Both the position numbers and the translations under genes were made by a program. A stretch of 64,000 nt of DNA. Source: Hyphomicrobiales bacterium. Its GTDB lineage: Bacteria > Pseudomonadota > Alphaproteobacteria > Rhizobiales > Beijerinckiaceae. Below are positions 27,937-37,258 of the stretch, piece by piece. The stretch lies in the NCBI GenBank assembly GCA_900470775.1, contig UCBZ01000003.1, positions 62,001 to 126,000 on the forward strand. Direction: 5' to 3'. How positions within the stretch are numbered: the stretch's first letter is position 1; each line of letters starts with the position of its first letter. The notes under the pieces are model-generated. The model was not told the origin of the DNA and did not search any database. It worked only from the letters and a program-made list of their open reading frames with translations.

Positions 27937-29013
27937 TCAGTAGCTCTCGGCATCGATGCCATGGGCCGCCGCCGCGGCCTTGATCTGCGACCAGGTTTCG
28001 TCGTCGAGCGGAATGCCGGTCGCAGCTCTCTCAATCCGCATCACGCGCTCCTTGTCGCCCGGCGCCAGAACCGGGTTGGCCGCGTCCTGGGGCTTGGCTG
28101 CACGCACGAAGGCGAGGTAGCTCTCGATCCGGCTCCTGCGGAGATCGGCGTCGGGCTCTAGCCGGGCCGGATCGATCAGCACGCCGAAGAGCGAGTTGAT
28201 GATCCAGCTCTTCGCCGGCTTCTCGTCGATGCGCGCGGCGCCCATCAGCCCCGCCGAGAGCAGTTCGGCGATCAGCGACAGGCCGGCGCCCTTGTGGTCG
28301 CCGAAAGGCAGCAGCGCGCCCAGCGCCTCGTCGCCGACGAGACCATGCTGGAAGACATGCCTGGGCTCGGTCGTCGGCCGGCCCTCGCCGTCGATGATAT
28401 AGCCCTGCGGCACCGGCTCGCCCTTGTTGAGCGCCACGCGGGCCTTGCCATGGGCCATTCGGCTGGTGGCGAAATCGAGGATGATCGGGTCTCCGCCCGG
28501 CAGCGGGATGCCGATCGCATGCGGATTGGTGCCGAAGCGTGCCTCCTTGGCCGCATAGGGCGCGACGATCGGCGGGCGGCCAGCGACATTGACCCAGAAC
28601 AGCGCGATCAGCCCGTGCCCGGCTGCGGCTTCCGCATAATGGCCGATGCGGCCGATATGGTGGGCATCGAGCAGATTGAGGATCGCCACACCGCCGGCTT
28701 TCGCCATCGCAGCCGCCTGCTCGACGGCGTTGCGGGCGGCGGGCTGGCCGAGCGAGACCTGCGCATCGACGATCAGGAAGGGCGCGGCGTCGAGCCGCGT
28801 CTTTGGCTGCGAGCGCGGCGACAGGTTGCCGTCCGCCAGCGACTGGAAATACAGCGGCAGCATGCCGACGCCGTGGCTGTCATGGCCGCTGAGATTGGCC
28901 AGCACGAGGTGTTCGGCGGTCTCGCGCGCCTCGTCGGGCGTCCAGCCGGCCTTCACGATCATATCCTGGACGAGGCTGCGGAGCGTTTCGGGACGATGCG
29001 TGCGATAGGCCAT
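27937..29013 (-). CDS. Ldh2-family malate/L-lactate/ureidoglycolate dehydrogenase
   Basis: The product is 358 residues from MAYRTHRPETLRSLVQ; the longer frame to 29139 lacks family similarity. The NAD(P)-dependent Ldh2 fold is shown by LSGHDSHGVGMLPLY (about 48-62), LLDAHHIGRIGHYAE and FGTNPHAIGIPLPGG. It oxidises a 2-hydroxy acid; the exact substrate cannot be read from sequence. Confidence 0.9.
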   Translation of the reverse strand: MAYRTHRPETLRSLVQDMIVKAGWTPDEARETAEHLVLANLSGHDSHGVGMLPLYFQSLADGNLSPRSQPKTRLDAAPFLIVDAQVSLGQPAARNAVEQAAAMAKAGGVAILNLLDAHHIGRIGHYAEAAAGHGLIALFWVNVAGRPPIVAPYAAKEARFGTNPHAIGIPLPGGDPIILDFATSRMAHGKARVALNKGEPVPQGYIIDGEGRPTTEPRHVFQHGLVGDEALGALLPFGDHKGAGLSLIAELLSAGLMGAARIDEKPAKSWIINSLFGVLIDPARLEPDADLRRSRIESYLAFVRAAKPQDAANPVLAPGDKERVMRIERAATGIPLDDETWSQIKAAAAAHGIDAESY

Positions 29014-29170
29014 GAGATCTCGTCGCCAGATGGTGGTGCCGGTTTGCGAGCCGTCACAGTGCATGAGCACGCCGGGCATGCAATATGTCGCGCCGGCAGG
29101 ACGGCTTGCATGCCGGCATCTCGACGTTTCGCTCAGCAATCCTTATGTAGTTCTCTGCAATCTTGCTTCA

Positions 29171-29187
29171 TCGGGCCTTGAACCCGA
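29171..29187 (+). promoter_or_regulatory. Leader stem-loop before sufA, shared with sufB
   Basis: TCGGG and CCCGA enclose CCTTGAA, the same loop as before sufB (19648-19664) with a compensated arm change. The stem ends 16 bases before the ATG in both genes. It overlaps the region just upstream of the GGGGAGG ribosome site. Confidence 0.5.
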
Positions 29188-29203
29188 CTGGGGAGGACGT
29201 GGA

Positions 29204-29584
29204 ATGTTTTCGATACCCGGCCTGAAGGTCGTTTCGCTGACGGATGCCGCCGCGGCCCGCATCCGCGAGATCATGGCGCAATCGGCGGGCGACGAGCCGG
29301 CTCTTGGCCTGCGCGTCGGCGTCAAGAAGGGCGGCTGCGCCGGCATGGAATACACCTTCGAGGTGGCGCGCGCCGCCGCCAAGGGCGACGAGGTCGTCAC
29401 CGAGAAGGACGCCACCGTCATCGTCGATGCCAAGGCGGTGCTGTTCCTGCTCGGCACGGAGCTCGACTTCAGGACCGACCGCTTCTCCTCGACCTTTGTC
29501 TTCAACAACCCCAATCAGGTCTCGGCCTGCGGTTGCGGCGAATCGGTCGAGATCAAGCCGCAGGCTGCGGTCGCCGCGCATTAA
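29204..29584 (+). CDS. sufA: A-type Fe-S carrier protein SufA/IscA
   Basis: The product is 126 residues with a GGGGAGGA site upstream. The three cluster cysteines are Cys45 (GGCAGM), Cys109 and Cys111 (SACGCGES). It accepts clusters from SufBCD and passes them to apo-proteins. It stands alone about 3 kb beyond the operon but has the same leader hairpin as sufB, suggesting joint control. Confidence 0.95.
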   Translation: MFSIPGLKVVSLTDAAAARIREIMAQSAGDEPALGLRVGVKKGGCAGMEYTFEVARAAAKGDEVVTEKDATVIVDAKAVLFLLGTELDFRTDRFSSTFVFNNPNQVSACGCGESVEIKPQAAVAAH

Positions 29585-29632
29585 GTAGTCGATCGCTTGC
29601 TGTGTGGCCTCGATCGCAGCGGAAAGCTTCGA

Positions 29633-30733
29633 TCAGGCGACGCGACTTGTCGCCTCGATCGCGTCCTCGGTGACGGTCCGGTTGCGGCCGCCGCGCTTTG
29701 CCAACATCAGCGCCTGGTCGGCGCGGTCGGTCAGCGACGCCGCCGTATCGCCGCGGGCATAGCTGGCAACGCCGAGCGAGATCGTGATGCGGCCGAGGTT
29801 CTCATTGGTCGAGCGCTTCACGAGTTCGCGCGTCAGTAAAGCCTGTCGCACCGTCTCGGCGCCGAACTTGCCAGCGATGACGTCGGCATCGGGCAGGATG
29901 ATCGCGAACTCCTCGCCGCCGAAGCGCGTGATCACCGCCTTGTCCTTGAACTTGTCCTTCATCGTGCGTGCGACGAGGCGCAGCACCTGATCGCCGGTCA
30001 GATGGCCATGGGCGTCGTTGAACTGCTTGAAGAAGTCGATATCGGCCATCACCAGCGCGAAGGGCTCGCGCCGCAGCGTCGCCTGATCGATCGACTTCTG
30101 CAGCATCTCCTCGAAATGGCGTCGATTGGCGAGGCCGGTCAGCGGATCGGTCAGGGCCTCGGCGCGGGTCGATTCGAGCGCCTCGCGCAGGTTGCGGATC
30201 TCGTTCGAGCTGTCACGCAGCTGGGCTTCGAGCTTGGTCTTGCGCGTCACCTCCTCGCGCGTCGACATCACCAGCGCCTCGACCCACTCGCGCAGCTTCT
30301 GGCGATCGGCGGGGGGCGGCACGTCCTCGGACATCGCGCAGAGGCGGCCATGGTAGCGCTCGCTTGAATCCAGCGCCTTGTCGACCAGAGTCATCAGCCC
30401 GTCGATTTCGCCGAGGACCTGCAGACTGGTGCGCTCGGCATGGCGCGCCAGGCGCTCCGTGCCGATGAAGCGATCATAGAGCGTGTCGATATCGGCCGCG
30501 CCGACCTTGCCCTCGCTGGCGGCGATGATGGCGTTCATCGCCATGCTGACTGCCGGCATCTCGCCGCTGAGATGGGCGTACCAGACCTCGAAGGCGCGTG
30601 GATAGGTTGGAGAACCATGCTCGCGCATCGCCATGACCACGCGCTCGGCGAGATCATCCGACAGGGAGGGAGGCGCGTGGTCGCTCATGCCATCGACAGT
30701 CCGGACGCGAAGCCGGTTCATGGCGTTAGCCAT
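29633..30733 (-). CDS. GGDEF-domain diguanylate cyclase
   Basis: The product is 366 residues from ATG 30733; ATG 30688 (MSDHAPPSLSDDL) is an equally good start. A helical N-terminal half (about 20-190, coiled coil near 150-190) precedes a GGDEF domain with DPLTGLANRRHF and the active site RFGGEEFAI. The inhibitory I-site RxxD is replaced by KFKD, so product inhibition may be weak. It makes c-di-GMP; no membrane segment is visible, so it is cytosolic. Confidence 0.92.
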   Translation of the reverse strand: MANAMNRLRVRTVDGMSDHAPPSLSDDLAERVVMAMREHGSPTYPRAFEVWYAHLSGEMPAVSMAMNAIIAASEGKVGAADIDTLYDRFIGTERLARHAERTSLQVLGEIDGLMTLVDKALDSSERYHGRLCAMSEDVPPPADRQKLREWVEALVMSTREEVTRKTKLEAQLRDSSNEIRNLREALESTRAEALTDPLTGLANRRHFEEMLQKSIDQATLRREPFALVMADIDFFKQFNDAHGHLTGDQVLRLVARTMKDKFKDKAVITRFGGEEFAIILPDADVIAGKFGAETVRQALLTRELVKRSTNENLGRITISLGVASYARGDTAASLTDRADQALMLAKRGGRNRTVTEDAIEATSRVA

Positions 30734-30871
30734 GACAGCCCCGATTGAGAATCGAAGCGGGACATCCTGTCCGTCTCAACGGCGGCATGCGCCCGTCCGT
30801 GGCCGCGAAATCCGCCGCGCCCACAACTGACCCTACGCAACGCCGGTTAAAATGCCGTTGATAAAGGCAAT

Positions 30872-32467
30872 CTATCCGACGCGAACAGGGCGCAGCAGGA
30901 AGGCGGGAACATGATCACCGAGGCCCTTGACCTTGGGCCCGTCATCGTCGTCGCGACGGCGCGGTTCCGGCGAACGTTCGGGGCGTGCCGAGCGCGGCTC
31001 GGCTGTGCGCTCTGGCCTGGCAGCCCGCTCAGGGCGGGGTGCACGCTCGGCCTTGGCCGCAGGCGCTGCCCCGGCGGCTACCGGAGCAGCAGCCTCGCCG
31101 CGGATCTTGGTGCGCGTCGGCTCGTCCGATGCGGCGCGACGGCGGCGCGGTGCGGCCTCTTCTTCCGACGCCGGGCGCTCGACGCGGATCGGGCGCGGCG
31201 CGGCTTCGGGCTCGGCGCGCGGGCCGCGCTCGGGGCGACCCCGTCCGCCGCTTCCGCCACGTCCCGAACGGCGTTCCTCGCCGCGTCCGCCACGGCCGGC
31301 CGGCCGCTCCTCGCGGGGCGCACCCGCCGGCAGATCGGCGAGGCCGCGCCCGTCTTCCCAGGTGATAGCTTGGCCCATCAGCTTCTCGATCGCGACGACC
31401 AGTTTCTCGTCATGGCGGGTCACGATGGTGAAGGACGCACCCTCGCGGCCGGCGCGGCCGGTGCGGCCGATGCGGTGGACATAGTCCTCGGCATGGGTCG
31501 GCACGTCATAGTTGAAGACATGGCTGACGGCCGGAATATCAAGGCCGCGCGCCGCCACGTCGCTGGCGACCAAAATTGGCATCTCGCCGGTGCGGAAGGA
31601 TTCCAGCGCCGCCATGCGGGCATACTGGTCCATGTCGCCATGCAGCGAGACCGCCGGAAAACCATGGCTCTGCAACGATTTGTGCAGTGTCGCGACATCG
31701 CGCTTGCGGTTGCAGAACACGATCGCGTTCTGCAGATCCTTGGCTTCCTTGATCAGCTTGCGCAGCGTCTCGCGCTTCTCGAAATCCTGGCTGTTGGAGG
31801 CGATCAGCCGCTGCGTGATCGTCGCGGCGGCGGTCGCCGGACGTGATGCTTCGATGCGGATCGGATTGTGCAGGAACTGCTCGCTTATGCGCGTAATCTC
31901 GGGCGGCATCGTCGCGGTGAAGAAAAGGGTCTGCCGCGTGAACGGAACGAGTTTGCAGACGCGCTCGATGTCGGGGATAAAGCCCATGTCGAGCATACGG
32001 TCGGCCTCGTCGATGACGAGCAGCTCGACGCCGGTCAAAAGCAGCTTGCCGCGCTCGACATGATCGAGAAGGCGGCCGGGCGTGGCGATCAGGACATCGA
32101 CGCCGCGCGTGATCTTGGCGTCCTGGTCGCCGAAGGAGACGCCGCCGATCAAAAGCGCCACCGAAAGCTTCTGGTTGACGCCGTAGCGGGTGAAGTTCTC
32201 CTCGACCTGGGCAGCGAGTTCGCGCGTCGGCTCGAGGATCAGCGTGCGGGGCATCCGGGCACGGGCGCGGCCGTTTTCCAGGATGGTCAGCATCGGCAGG
32301 GTGAAGGCGGCGGTCTTGCCCGTGCCGGTCTGGGCAATGCCCAGGACGTCGCGGCGGGCGAGCACATGCGGAATGGCCTGTGCCTGGATCGGGGTAGGGG
32401 TGCTATAGCCTGCGGTCGTGACGGCTGTCAGAACCTTTTCACTCAGGCCGAGTTCGGCGAATGACAT
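30872..32467 (-). CDS. rhlE: DEAD-box RNA helicase, RhlE type
   Basis: The product is 531 residues. Helicase motifs occur in order: Q motif TPIQAQAIP, AQTGTGKTAAF, PTRELA, VIDEADRMLDMGF, FTATMP, VATRGLDIPAV-like VASDVAARGLDIP, and HRIGRTGRAG. The last about 160 residues are a low-complexity Arg/Gly/Ala/Pro-rich tail typical of RNA-binding extensions. It unwinds structured RNA in ribosome assembly or decay, often under cold stress. Confidence 0.95.
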   Translation of the reverse strand: MSFAELGLSEKVLTAVTTAGYSTPTPIQAQAIPHVLARRDVLGIAQTGTGKTAAFTLPMLTILENGRARARMPRTLILEPTRELAAQVEENFTRYGVNQKLSVALLIGGVSFGDQDAKITRGVDVLIATPGRLLDHVERGKLLLTGVELLVIDEADRMLDMGFIPDIERVCKLVPFTRQTLFFTATMPPEITRISEQFLHNPIRIEASRPATAAATITQRLIASNSQDFEKRETLRKLIKEAKDLQNAIVFCNRKRDVATLHKSLQSHGFPAVSLHGDMDQYARMAALESFRTGEMPILVASDVAARGLDIPAVSHVFNYDVPTHAEDYVHRIGRTGRAGREGASFTIVTRHDEKLVVAIEKLMGQAITWEDGRGLADLPAGAPREERPAGRGGRGEERRSGRGGSGGRGRPERGPRAEPEAAPRPIRVERPASEEEAAPRRRRAASDEPTRTKIRGEAAAPVAAGAAPAAKAERAPRPERAARPERTAEPRSARPERSPEPRRRDDDDGPKVKGLGDHVPAFLLRPVRVG

Positions 32468-32629
32468 CGATTGTTACGCTTCTTCAAGGGTCGGTTACTC
32501 GTGGCGGGATGACCTATCGACCGCAACGGTGGCGCGACTTCTCTTTCCAGCGCGCCCTCGGACTCGTGTGCAATGCAGAAAAAGCACGGCAAAGTCAATA
32601 AACTAGCGCCTCAAGGAGCCTGCCTGCCA

Positions 32630-33325
32630 ATGACTGAACCGCTTGTCCTGATTCCCGGCCTGAGTTGCGATGCCAGCCTCTATGGGCCGCAATGGCCTGT
32701 GCTCGCGCCGGGCCGCCCGATCCTGGTCGCCCAGCATGACCGCGACGAGAGCCTCCAGGCGATCGTGGCGCGGTTGCTTGCGGTCGCTCCGGAGCGTTTC
32801 GCGCTGTGCGGGCTGTCGATGGGCGGCTATGCCGCCTTCGAGGTGATGCGGCAGGCGCCGCAGCGCGTGACGCGGCTGGCCCTGCTCGACACCAGCGCCA
32901 AGCCGGCGACGCCCGAGACCAACGCGCCGCGCGAGCAGATGATCGCGCTGGCGGAAAAGGGCGCCTTCGACAACGTCATCACGCTGCTCTGGCAGAAGCT
33001 GGTCGCACCTTCCCGGCTAACCGACGAGCCGCTGCGGCTGCTGGTGCGGGCCATGGCCGAGCGGATCGGCGCGGACGGCTTCGTGCGCCAGCAGCGCGCC
33101 ATCATGGGTCGTCCGGATTCGCGGCCCGGCCTGGCCGCGATCACCGTCCCGACGCTGGTTCTGGTCGGCGAGGAGGACGCGATCACGCCGCCGGCGGAAG
33201 CCCAGGAGATCGCGGCCGGGATCGGAGGCCATGCGCGGCTCGTGACGGTGCCGGGCTGCGGCCATCTCTCGACGATCGAGATGCCGGAGGTCGTGACGGC
33301 TGAACTGCTGGCCTGGCTCGACTGA
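32630..33325 (+). CDS. Alpha/beta fold hydrolase
   Basis: The product is 231 residues from MTEPLVLIPGLSCD, with CAAGGAG 11 bases upstream. Ser in GLSMGGY (about 82) is the nucleophile, Asp is in GEEDAITPP, and His in PGCGHLSTIE. The length and motifs resemble small carboxylesterases or MenH-like hydrolases; the substrate is unknown. It is divergent from the helicase gene. Confidence 0.88.
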   Translation: MTEPLVLIPGLSCDASLYGPQWPVLAPGRPILVAQHDRDESLQAIVARLLAVAPERFALCGLSMGGYAAFEVMRQAPQRVTRLALLDTSAKPATPETNAPREQMIALAEKGAFDNVITLLWQKLVAPSRLTDEPLRLLVRAMAERIGADGFVRQQRAIMGRPDSRPGLAAITVPTLVLVGEEDAITPPAEAQEIAAGIGGHARLVTVPGCGHLSTIEMPEVVTAELLAWLD

Positions 33326-33360
33326 AACTCAGCGCGGCAGATCTTCAGCGCGGCAGAACT

Positions 33361-33621
33361 CTAGCGCGGTACCACGCAAGGGTCGAGCTTGGTCTCGCTC
33401 ATCGCCTTGCGGATCGAGCCCGTCACCATCGGGTCGGCGGGCTTGCCCTTGCTCGCCGCGGCTGCGACTTCGGCAAGGCGTTGCTTGTCGAAATACGCCG
33501 TCTGACTCGAGACGAAATTGGCGGCGATCACCGAAAGGAACGCGATCGCCGCGGCCGCCTTGGCCATGTCGGCGACCACCGTGCCCCGCTCGTTCTTCCA
33601 GAACAGATCCATGAGCCGCAT
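33361..33621 (-). CDS. Small membrane-anchored protein, Flp-pilin-like N terminus
   Basis: The product is 86 residues with GGGAGG five bases before the ATG. A short charged N terminus (FWKNERG) is followed by a hydrophobic helix (about 20-40, AKAAAAIAFLSVIAANFV) and a soluble C terminus ending in CVVPR. The layout resembles Flp/TadE-type pilins, but the Gly-x4-Glu-Tyr processing motif is missing and no tad genes are near, so I only call it a small anchored protein. Confidence 0.6.
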   Translation of the reverse strand: MRLMDLFWKNERGTVVADMAKAAAAIAFLSVIAANFVSSQTAYFDKQRLAEVAAAASKGKPADPMVTGSIRKAMSETKLDPCVVPR

Positions 33622-33752
33622 CGGGCCCTCCCGCGTCAGAAGGGCGACATGGCGCCCTGCGGACTCATCCTGCGCCAGCAGCCGTAAAAGGATGGTTAGC
33701 GAAGCGTTGCAGCAGGGTCTTGGAGTTTGAGGATTCTCCTTGGAAACGCGGC

Positions 33753-33857
33753 GTCATCCTGGACCAACGGCGTAGCCGCGCAGTTCCGGGATCCATCATA
33801 AGGCTCCGCAGAACTCTATGACGGATCCCGGGCCGACCTTCGGTCGCCCAGGATGAC
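33753..33857. repeat. Nested palindromic intergenic element, copy 1
   Basis: Outer arms GTCATCCTGG (33753-33762) and CCAGGATGAC (33848-33857) enclose inner arms around CCGGGATCC/GGATCCCGG. The same architecture occurs at 53543-53630. It ends 2 bases from the LysR gene stop and probably works as its terminator. Confidence 0.8.
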
Positions 33858-33858
33858 G

Positions 33859-34770
33859 TCACGAAACCTGCCCCTCGAGCCGTGCCCGATTCTCGCGAAA
33901 GACCTTGCGCAGCGCTGCCAGCACCGCGATCACCGCCGGCCGCTGGCGCGATACCTCATGCGTCACCAGGAAAATCTCGTCGGCCGTCCGGTCGGGTGGC
34001 GGCGCCAGTCGCAGCAGCGCCTCGTCGGCATCGCCCATGAAACACGGCACCATCGAGACGGCCCCGGCCGATCGCACGCTTTCGTAGCGCGCCGCCGAAT
34101 CGCCGACACGCGCCGCGATCGGGCGGCCCTGCGCGAAGGCGAGGATATGCTCGTCGATCCGCGACGAGGTCTCGCGACTGACCGAGATAATCGGCGCGGT
34201 CGTCGGATCGACATCGCGACGGACATAGAGCGCCTGGACCAGCCGCCCGACCTTCTGGCCGAAATGCCCGGGCTCATCGGGCACCTTGTGCATCCGCACC
34301 GCGATGTCGGCATCGCCTCGCGCCAGGTCGAGCCGGTCGCGCGTGCTGATGATGACCAGCTCGACCCCGCCGGCGCCCGCCGAGATCGTGGTCGCATTCC
34401 GGGTCAGGAACAGGCTGATCGAGGTCGTCGCCGTCACCCGGACCGGAGCATCAGCCAGCGGCCGCGCGGCACGCGCGCAACTGGCAAAGCGCCCGGCCGC
34501 AGCTGCGACCAGGCTGGCTTCGCGGGCAAGCTCGGTGCCTGCCGCCGTCAGTATCAGCCGATTGGCGCCGCGCCGGAACAGCAGCAGGCCGAGTTCGCGC
34601 TCGAAGGCCTTGAGCCGGCGCGCGATGGTGGCTTCGCTCAGGCCGAGCCTGACCGCTGCCAGGGCCAGCGAGCCACACTCGGCGATGGCGTGGAAGATGC
34701 CGATGTCGTCCCAGCCCGGCGCTGCCAGATCGCCGTCGCGTCGAGATGGAGCGGGAGCAGGCTGCCCCAT
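33859..34770 (-). CDS. LysR-family transcriptional regulator
   Basis: The product is 303 residues. The winged helix (about 22-80) reads FHAIAECGSLALAAVRLGLSEATIARRLKAFE, and a LysR substrate domain follows (about 105-290). The N-terminal 18 residues are Pro/Arg-rich and variable. No obvious target lies next to it: the neighbour upstream is parE on the same strand. Effector unknown. Confidence 0.88.
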   Translation of the reverse strand: MGQPAPAPSRRDGDLAAPGWDDIGIFHAIAECGSLALAAVRLGLSEATIARRLKAFERELGLLLFRRGANRLILTAAGTELAREASLVAAAAGRFASCARAARPLADAPVRVTATTSISLFLTRNATTISAGAGGVELVIISTRDRLDLARGDADIAVRMHKVPDEPGHFGQKVGRLVQALYVRRDVDPTTAPIISVSRETSSRIDEHILAFAQGRPIAARVGDSAARYESVRSAGAVSMVPCFMGDADEALLRLAPPPDRTADEIFLVTHEVSRQRPAVIAVLAALRKVFRENRARLEGQVS

Positions 34771-34968
34771 GCGATCAATGGCCAGGACTGGAAAGGATGG
34801 CCGGGGGACGCTTGTCGGTCATGTTGGCGTTGGCGAGGGGAATGGCGCGGTTCGTTCGACATGGCTTCAGCATGCCGGTCTCCGTTCGCGGTGGCAGCCC
34901 GGCAGGATTGCCGCCCAACCCGGCAGGAATGCCGGGGTAGGCAGCCCTCTGCGGGTACGTCGCAGCCA

Positions 34969-37101
34969 TCACAGGTCGATCAGCTCGCCCGCGAACGCCG
35001 CACGCTCCTGGATGAACAGGAAGCGGGCCTCCGGCTTGTTGCCCATCAGCCGCTCGACCGTGTCGGAGGTCTCGTCGCGGGACTCGTGATCGACCATGAC
35101 CTTGAGCAGGATGCGCTTGCTCGGGTCCATCGTGGTTTCCTTGAGCTGCGCCGGCATCATTTCGCCCAAGCCCTTGAAGCGGCTGATCTCCGGCTTCTTG
35201 CCCTTGAACACCGAGGCGATCAGCTCGTCCTTGTGGATGTCGTTGCGCGCATAGACCGACTTGCCGCCTTGCTGGAGCCGGTAGAGCGGCGGCACGGCGA
35301 GATAGAGATGGCCCTTCTCGATCAGCCGCGGCATCTGGCGCCAGAAGAACGTCACCAGGAGCGAGGCGATATGGGCGCCGTCGACATCGGCGTCGGTCAT
35401 CACGATGACCTTCTCGTAGCGCAGATCGTCCTCGCGGAACTGGCTGCCGATGCCGCAGCCCAGCGCCAGGATCAAATCGGCGAGTTGCTGGTTGGCATTG
35501 AGCTTGTCGCGGGTGGCGTTGGCGACGTTCAGGATTTTTCCGCGCAGCGGCAGGATGGCTTGCGTCGCACGGTTGCGCGCTTGCTTGGCCGAGCCGCCAG
35601 CGGAATCGCCCTCGACGATGAAGATCTCCGAGCCCGCCGCGCCGGCATTGCTGCAATCGGCAAGCTTGCCCGGCAGCCGCAGCTTCTTCGTCGCGGTCTT
35701 GCGCGAGACCTCCTTTTCGAGCCGGCGGCGCAGGCGCTCATCGGCGCGGTCGACCGACCAGTCGAGCAGCTTCAACGCCTGCTGGGGCGCTTGGGCGAGC
35801 CAGTGGTCGAAGGCGTCGCGAACCGCGTTCTCGACGATGCGGGAGGCCTCGACCGTGGCGAGCTTGTCCTTGGTCTGGCCCTGGAACTCCGGCTCGCGGA
35901 TGAAGACCGAGAGCATCGCGGCACAGGTCGCCATCACGTCGTCGGAGGTGACCTGCGCCATGCGCTTGGACTGGCCGATGCGCTCGGCATGGTCGCGCAG
36001 GCCGCGCAGCAGGGCGATGCGCAGGCCCTGTTCATGGGTGCCGCCCTCCGGGGTCGGGATCGTGTTGCAATAGGAGGAGGAGAAGCCGTCCTCGCCGGTC
36101 GCGAGCCAGGCGATCGCCCATTCCAGCGAGCCGTGGCTGCCGTCCTTGGTGATCTTGCCGGAGAAGATCGGCTCCGCGACGAGATCCTTGCCCTCGATCT
36201 CGCGGCCGAGATAGTCGCGCAGACCGCCTGGGAAGCGGAACACCGCCTCGGCCGCGACATCGCCTTCGGCCTTCAGCAGGGCAGGGGCACAGCGCCAGCG
36301 AATCTCGACGCCGCCAAAGAGATAGGCCTTCGAGCGCGCCATGCGGAACAGGCGGGCGGGCACGAAATGCGCGCCCTCGCCGAAGATCTGCGCGTCGGGG
36401 TGGAAGCGCACGCGGGTGCCGCGCCGGTTGGCGACCGGACCCACCGTCTCCAGCGGTCCCAGGGGCAAGCCGCGCGAAAAACGCTGGCGATAGAGGGTCT
36501 TGCCGCGCGCGACCTCGACCTCGAGATCGTCGGAGAGCGCGTTGACGACGGAGACGCCGACGCCGTGCAGGCCGCCCGAGGTCTCATAGGCCTTGGAGTC
36601 GAATTTTCCGCCGGCATGCAGCGTCGTCATGATGACTTCGAGCGCCGATTTGCCGGGGAATTTCGGATGCGGATCGACCGGAATGCCGCGGCCGTTGTCG
36701 GTCACCGCGATCGAGCCGTCATCGAGTACCTCGACATCGATATAGCTGGCATGGCCGGCCACCGCCTCGTCCATGGCGTTGTCGATTACCTCGGCGAAGA
36801 GGTGGTGCAAGGCGCGTTCGTCGGTGCCGCCGATATACATGCCCGGCCGGCGCCGCACCGGCTCCAGCCCCTCGAGGACTTCGATCGCCGAAGCATCGTA
36901 GCCGGTCTCCGACAGGGTGCCGTTGCGCGGTGGCGTGGGCGCCGTGGGTTGAGCGAGCCTGTTCGAGGCGTCGCTGCCCGACGTACCCGGGCGGGCAGGG
37001 GTCGCGCGGGCCGGAGGATCGGAACGCGACGACACCGGCCCCGGCGGGGCCGTCGCCGGCCGCACCGGTTCCGAGCCGAATAGATCGCCGTTCTCCGCCA
37101 T
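34969..37101 (-). CDS. parE: DNA topoisomerase IV subunit B
   Basis: The product is 710 residues. The GHKL ATPase domain has EVIDNAMDEA, DNGRGIPVDPHP and GGLHGVGVSVVNAL; the transducer and Toprim parts have EIFIVEGDSAGGSA and MTDADVDGAHIASLL; the C terminus includes RFKGLGEMMPAQLKETTMDP. The N-terminal 65 residues are a variable Pro/Ala-rich leader. The absence of the extra 170-residue GyrB insert and the motif set favour ParE over GyrB. It decatenates chromosomes with ParC, which is not in the window. Confidence 0.93.
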   Translation of the reverse strand: MAENGDLFGSEPVRPATAPPGPVSSRSDPPARATPARPGTSGSDASNRLAQPTAPTPPRNGTLSETGYDASAIEVLEGLEPVRRRPGMYIGGTDERALHHLFAEVIDNAMDEAVAGHASYIDVEVLDDGSIAVTDNGRGIPVDPHPKFPGKSALEVIMTTLHAGGKFDSKAYETSGGLHGVGVSVVNALSDDLEVEVARGKTLYRQRFSRGLPLGPLETVGPVANRRGTRVRFHPDAQIFGEGAHFVPARLFRMARSKAYLFGGVEIRWRCAPALLKAEGDVAAEAVFRFPGGLRDYLGREIEGKDLVAEPIFSGKITKDGSHGSLEWAIAWLATGEDGFSSSYCNTIPTPEGGTHEQGLRIALLRGLRDHAERIGQSKRMAQVTSDDVMATCAAMLSVFIREPEFQGQTKDKLATVEASRIVENAVRDAFDHWLAQAPQQALKLLDWSVDRADERLRRRLEKEVSRKTATKKLRLPGKLADCSNAGAAGSEIFIVEGDSAGGSAKQARNRATQAILPLRGKILNVANATRDKLNANQQLADLILALGCGIGSQFREDDLRYEKVIVMTDADVDGAHIASLLVTFFWRQMPRLIEKGHLYLAVPPLYRLQQGGKSVYARNDIHKDELIASVFKGKKPEISRFKGLGEMMPAQLKETTMDPSKRILLKVMVDHESRDETSDTVERLMGNKPEARFLFIQERAAFAGELIDL

Positions 37102-37258
37102 CGTGTCCGCAGGTCCTGTGATTCGCGACTTGAAATCATAGCCCAGATGCGGCGAAGCCGCGCTGCGGCTCTTCCTACAGGCACGGGCGCGGCGAGGGAA
37201 CCGGCTGCTTTTCCGTTTCCGTCATCCTGCCGTCACGCGACTCCGCAAATGGACGTCG

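Noticed and set aside
34919..34936. Hairpin CCCGGCA/TGCCGGG after parE
   Set aside because: The stem is good, but no T-run follows on the parE strand, so it was not called a terminator.
33853..37083. A 1076-codon open frame on the plus strand
   Set aside because: It runs antisense to the LysR gene and parE, both with full family motifs. Long antisense frames are expected at this GC content and codon bias. Its translation has no recognisable domain.
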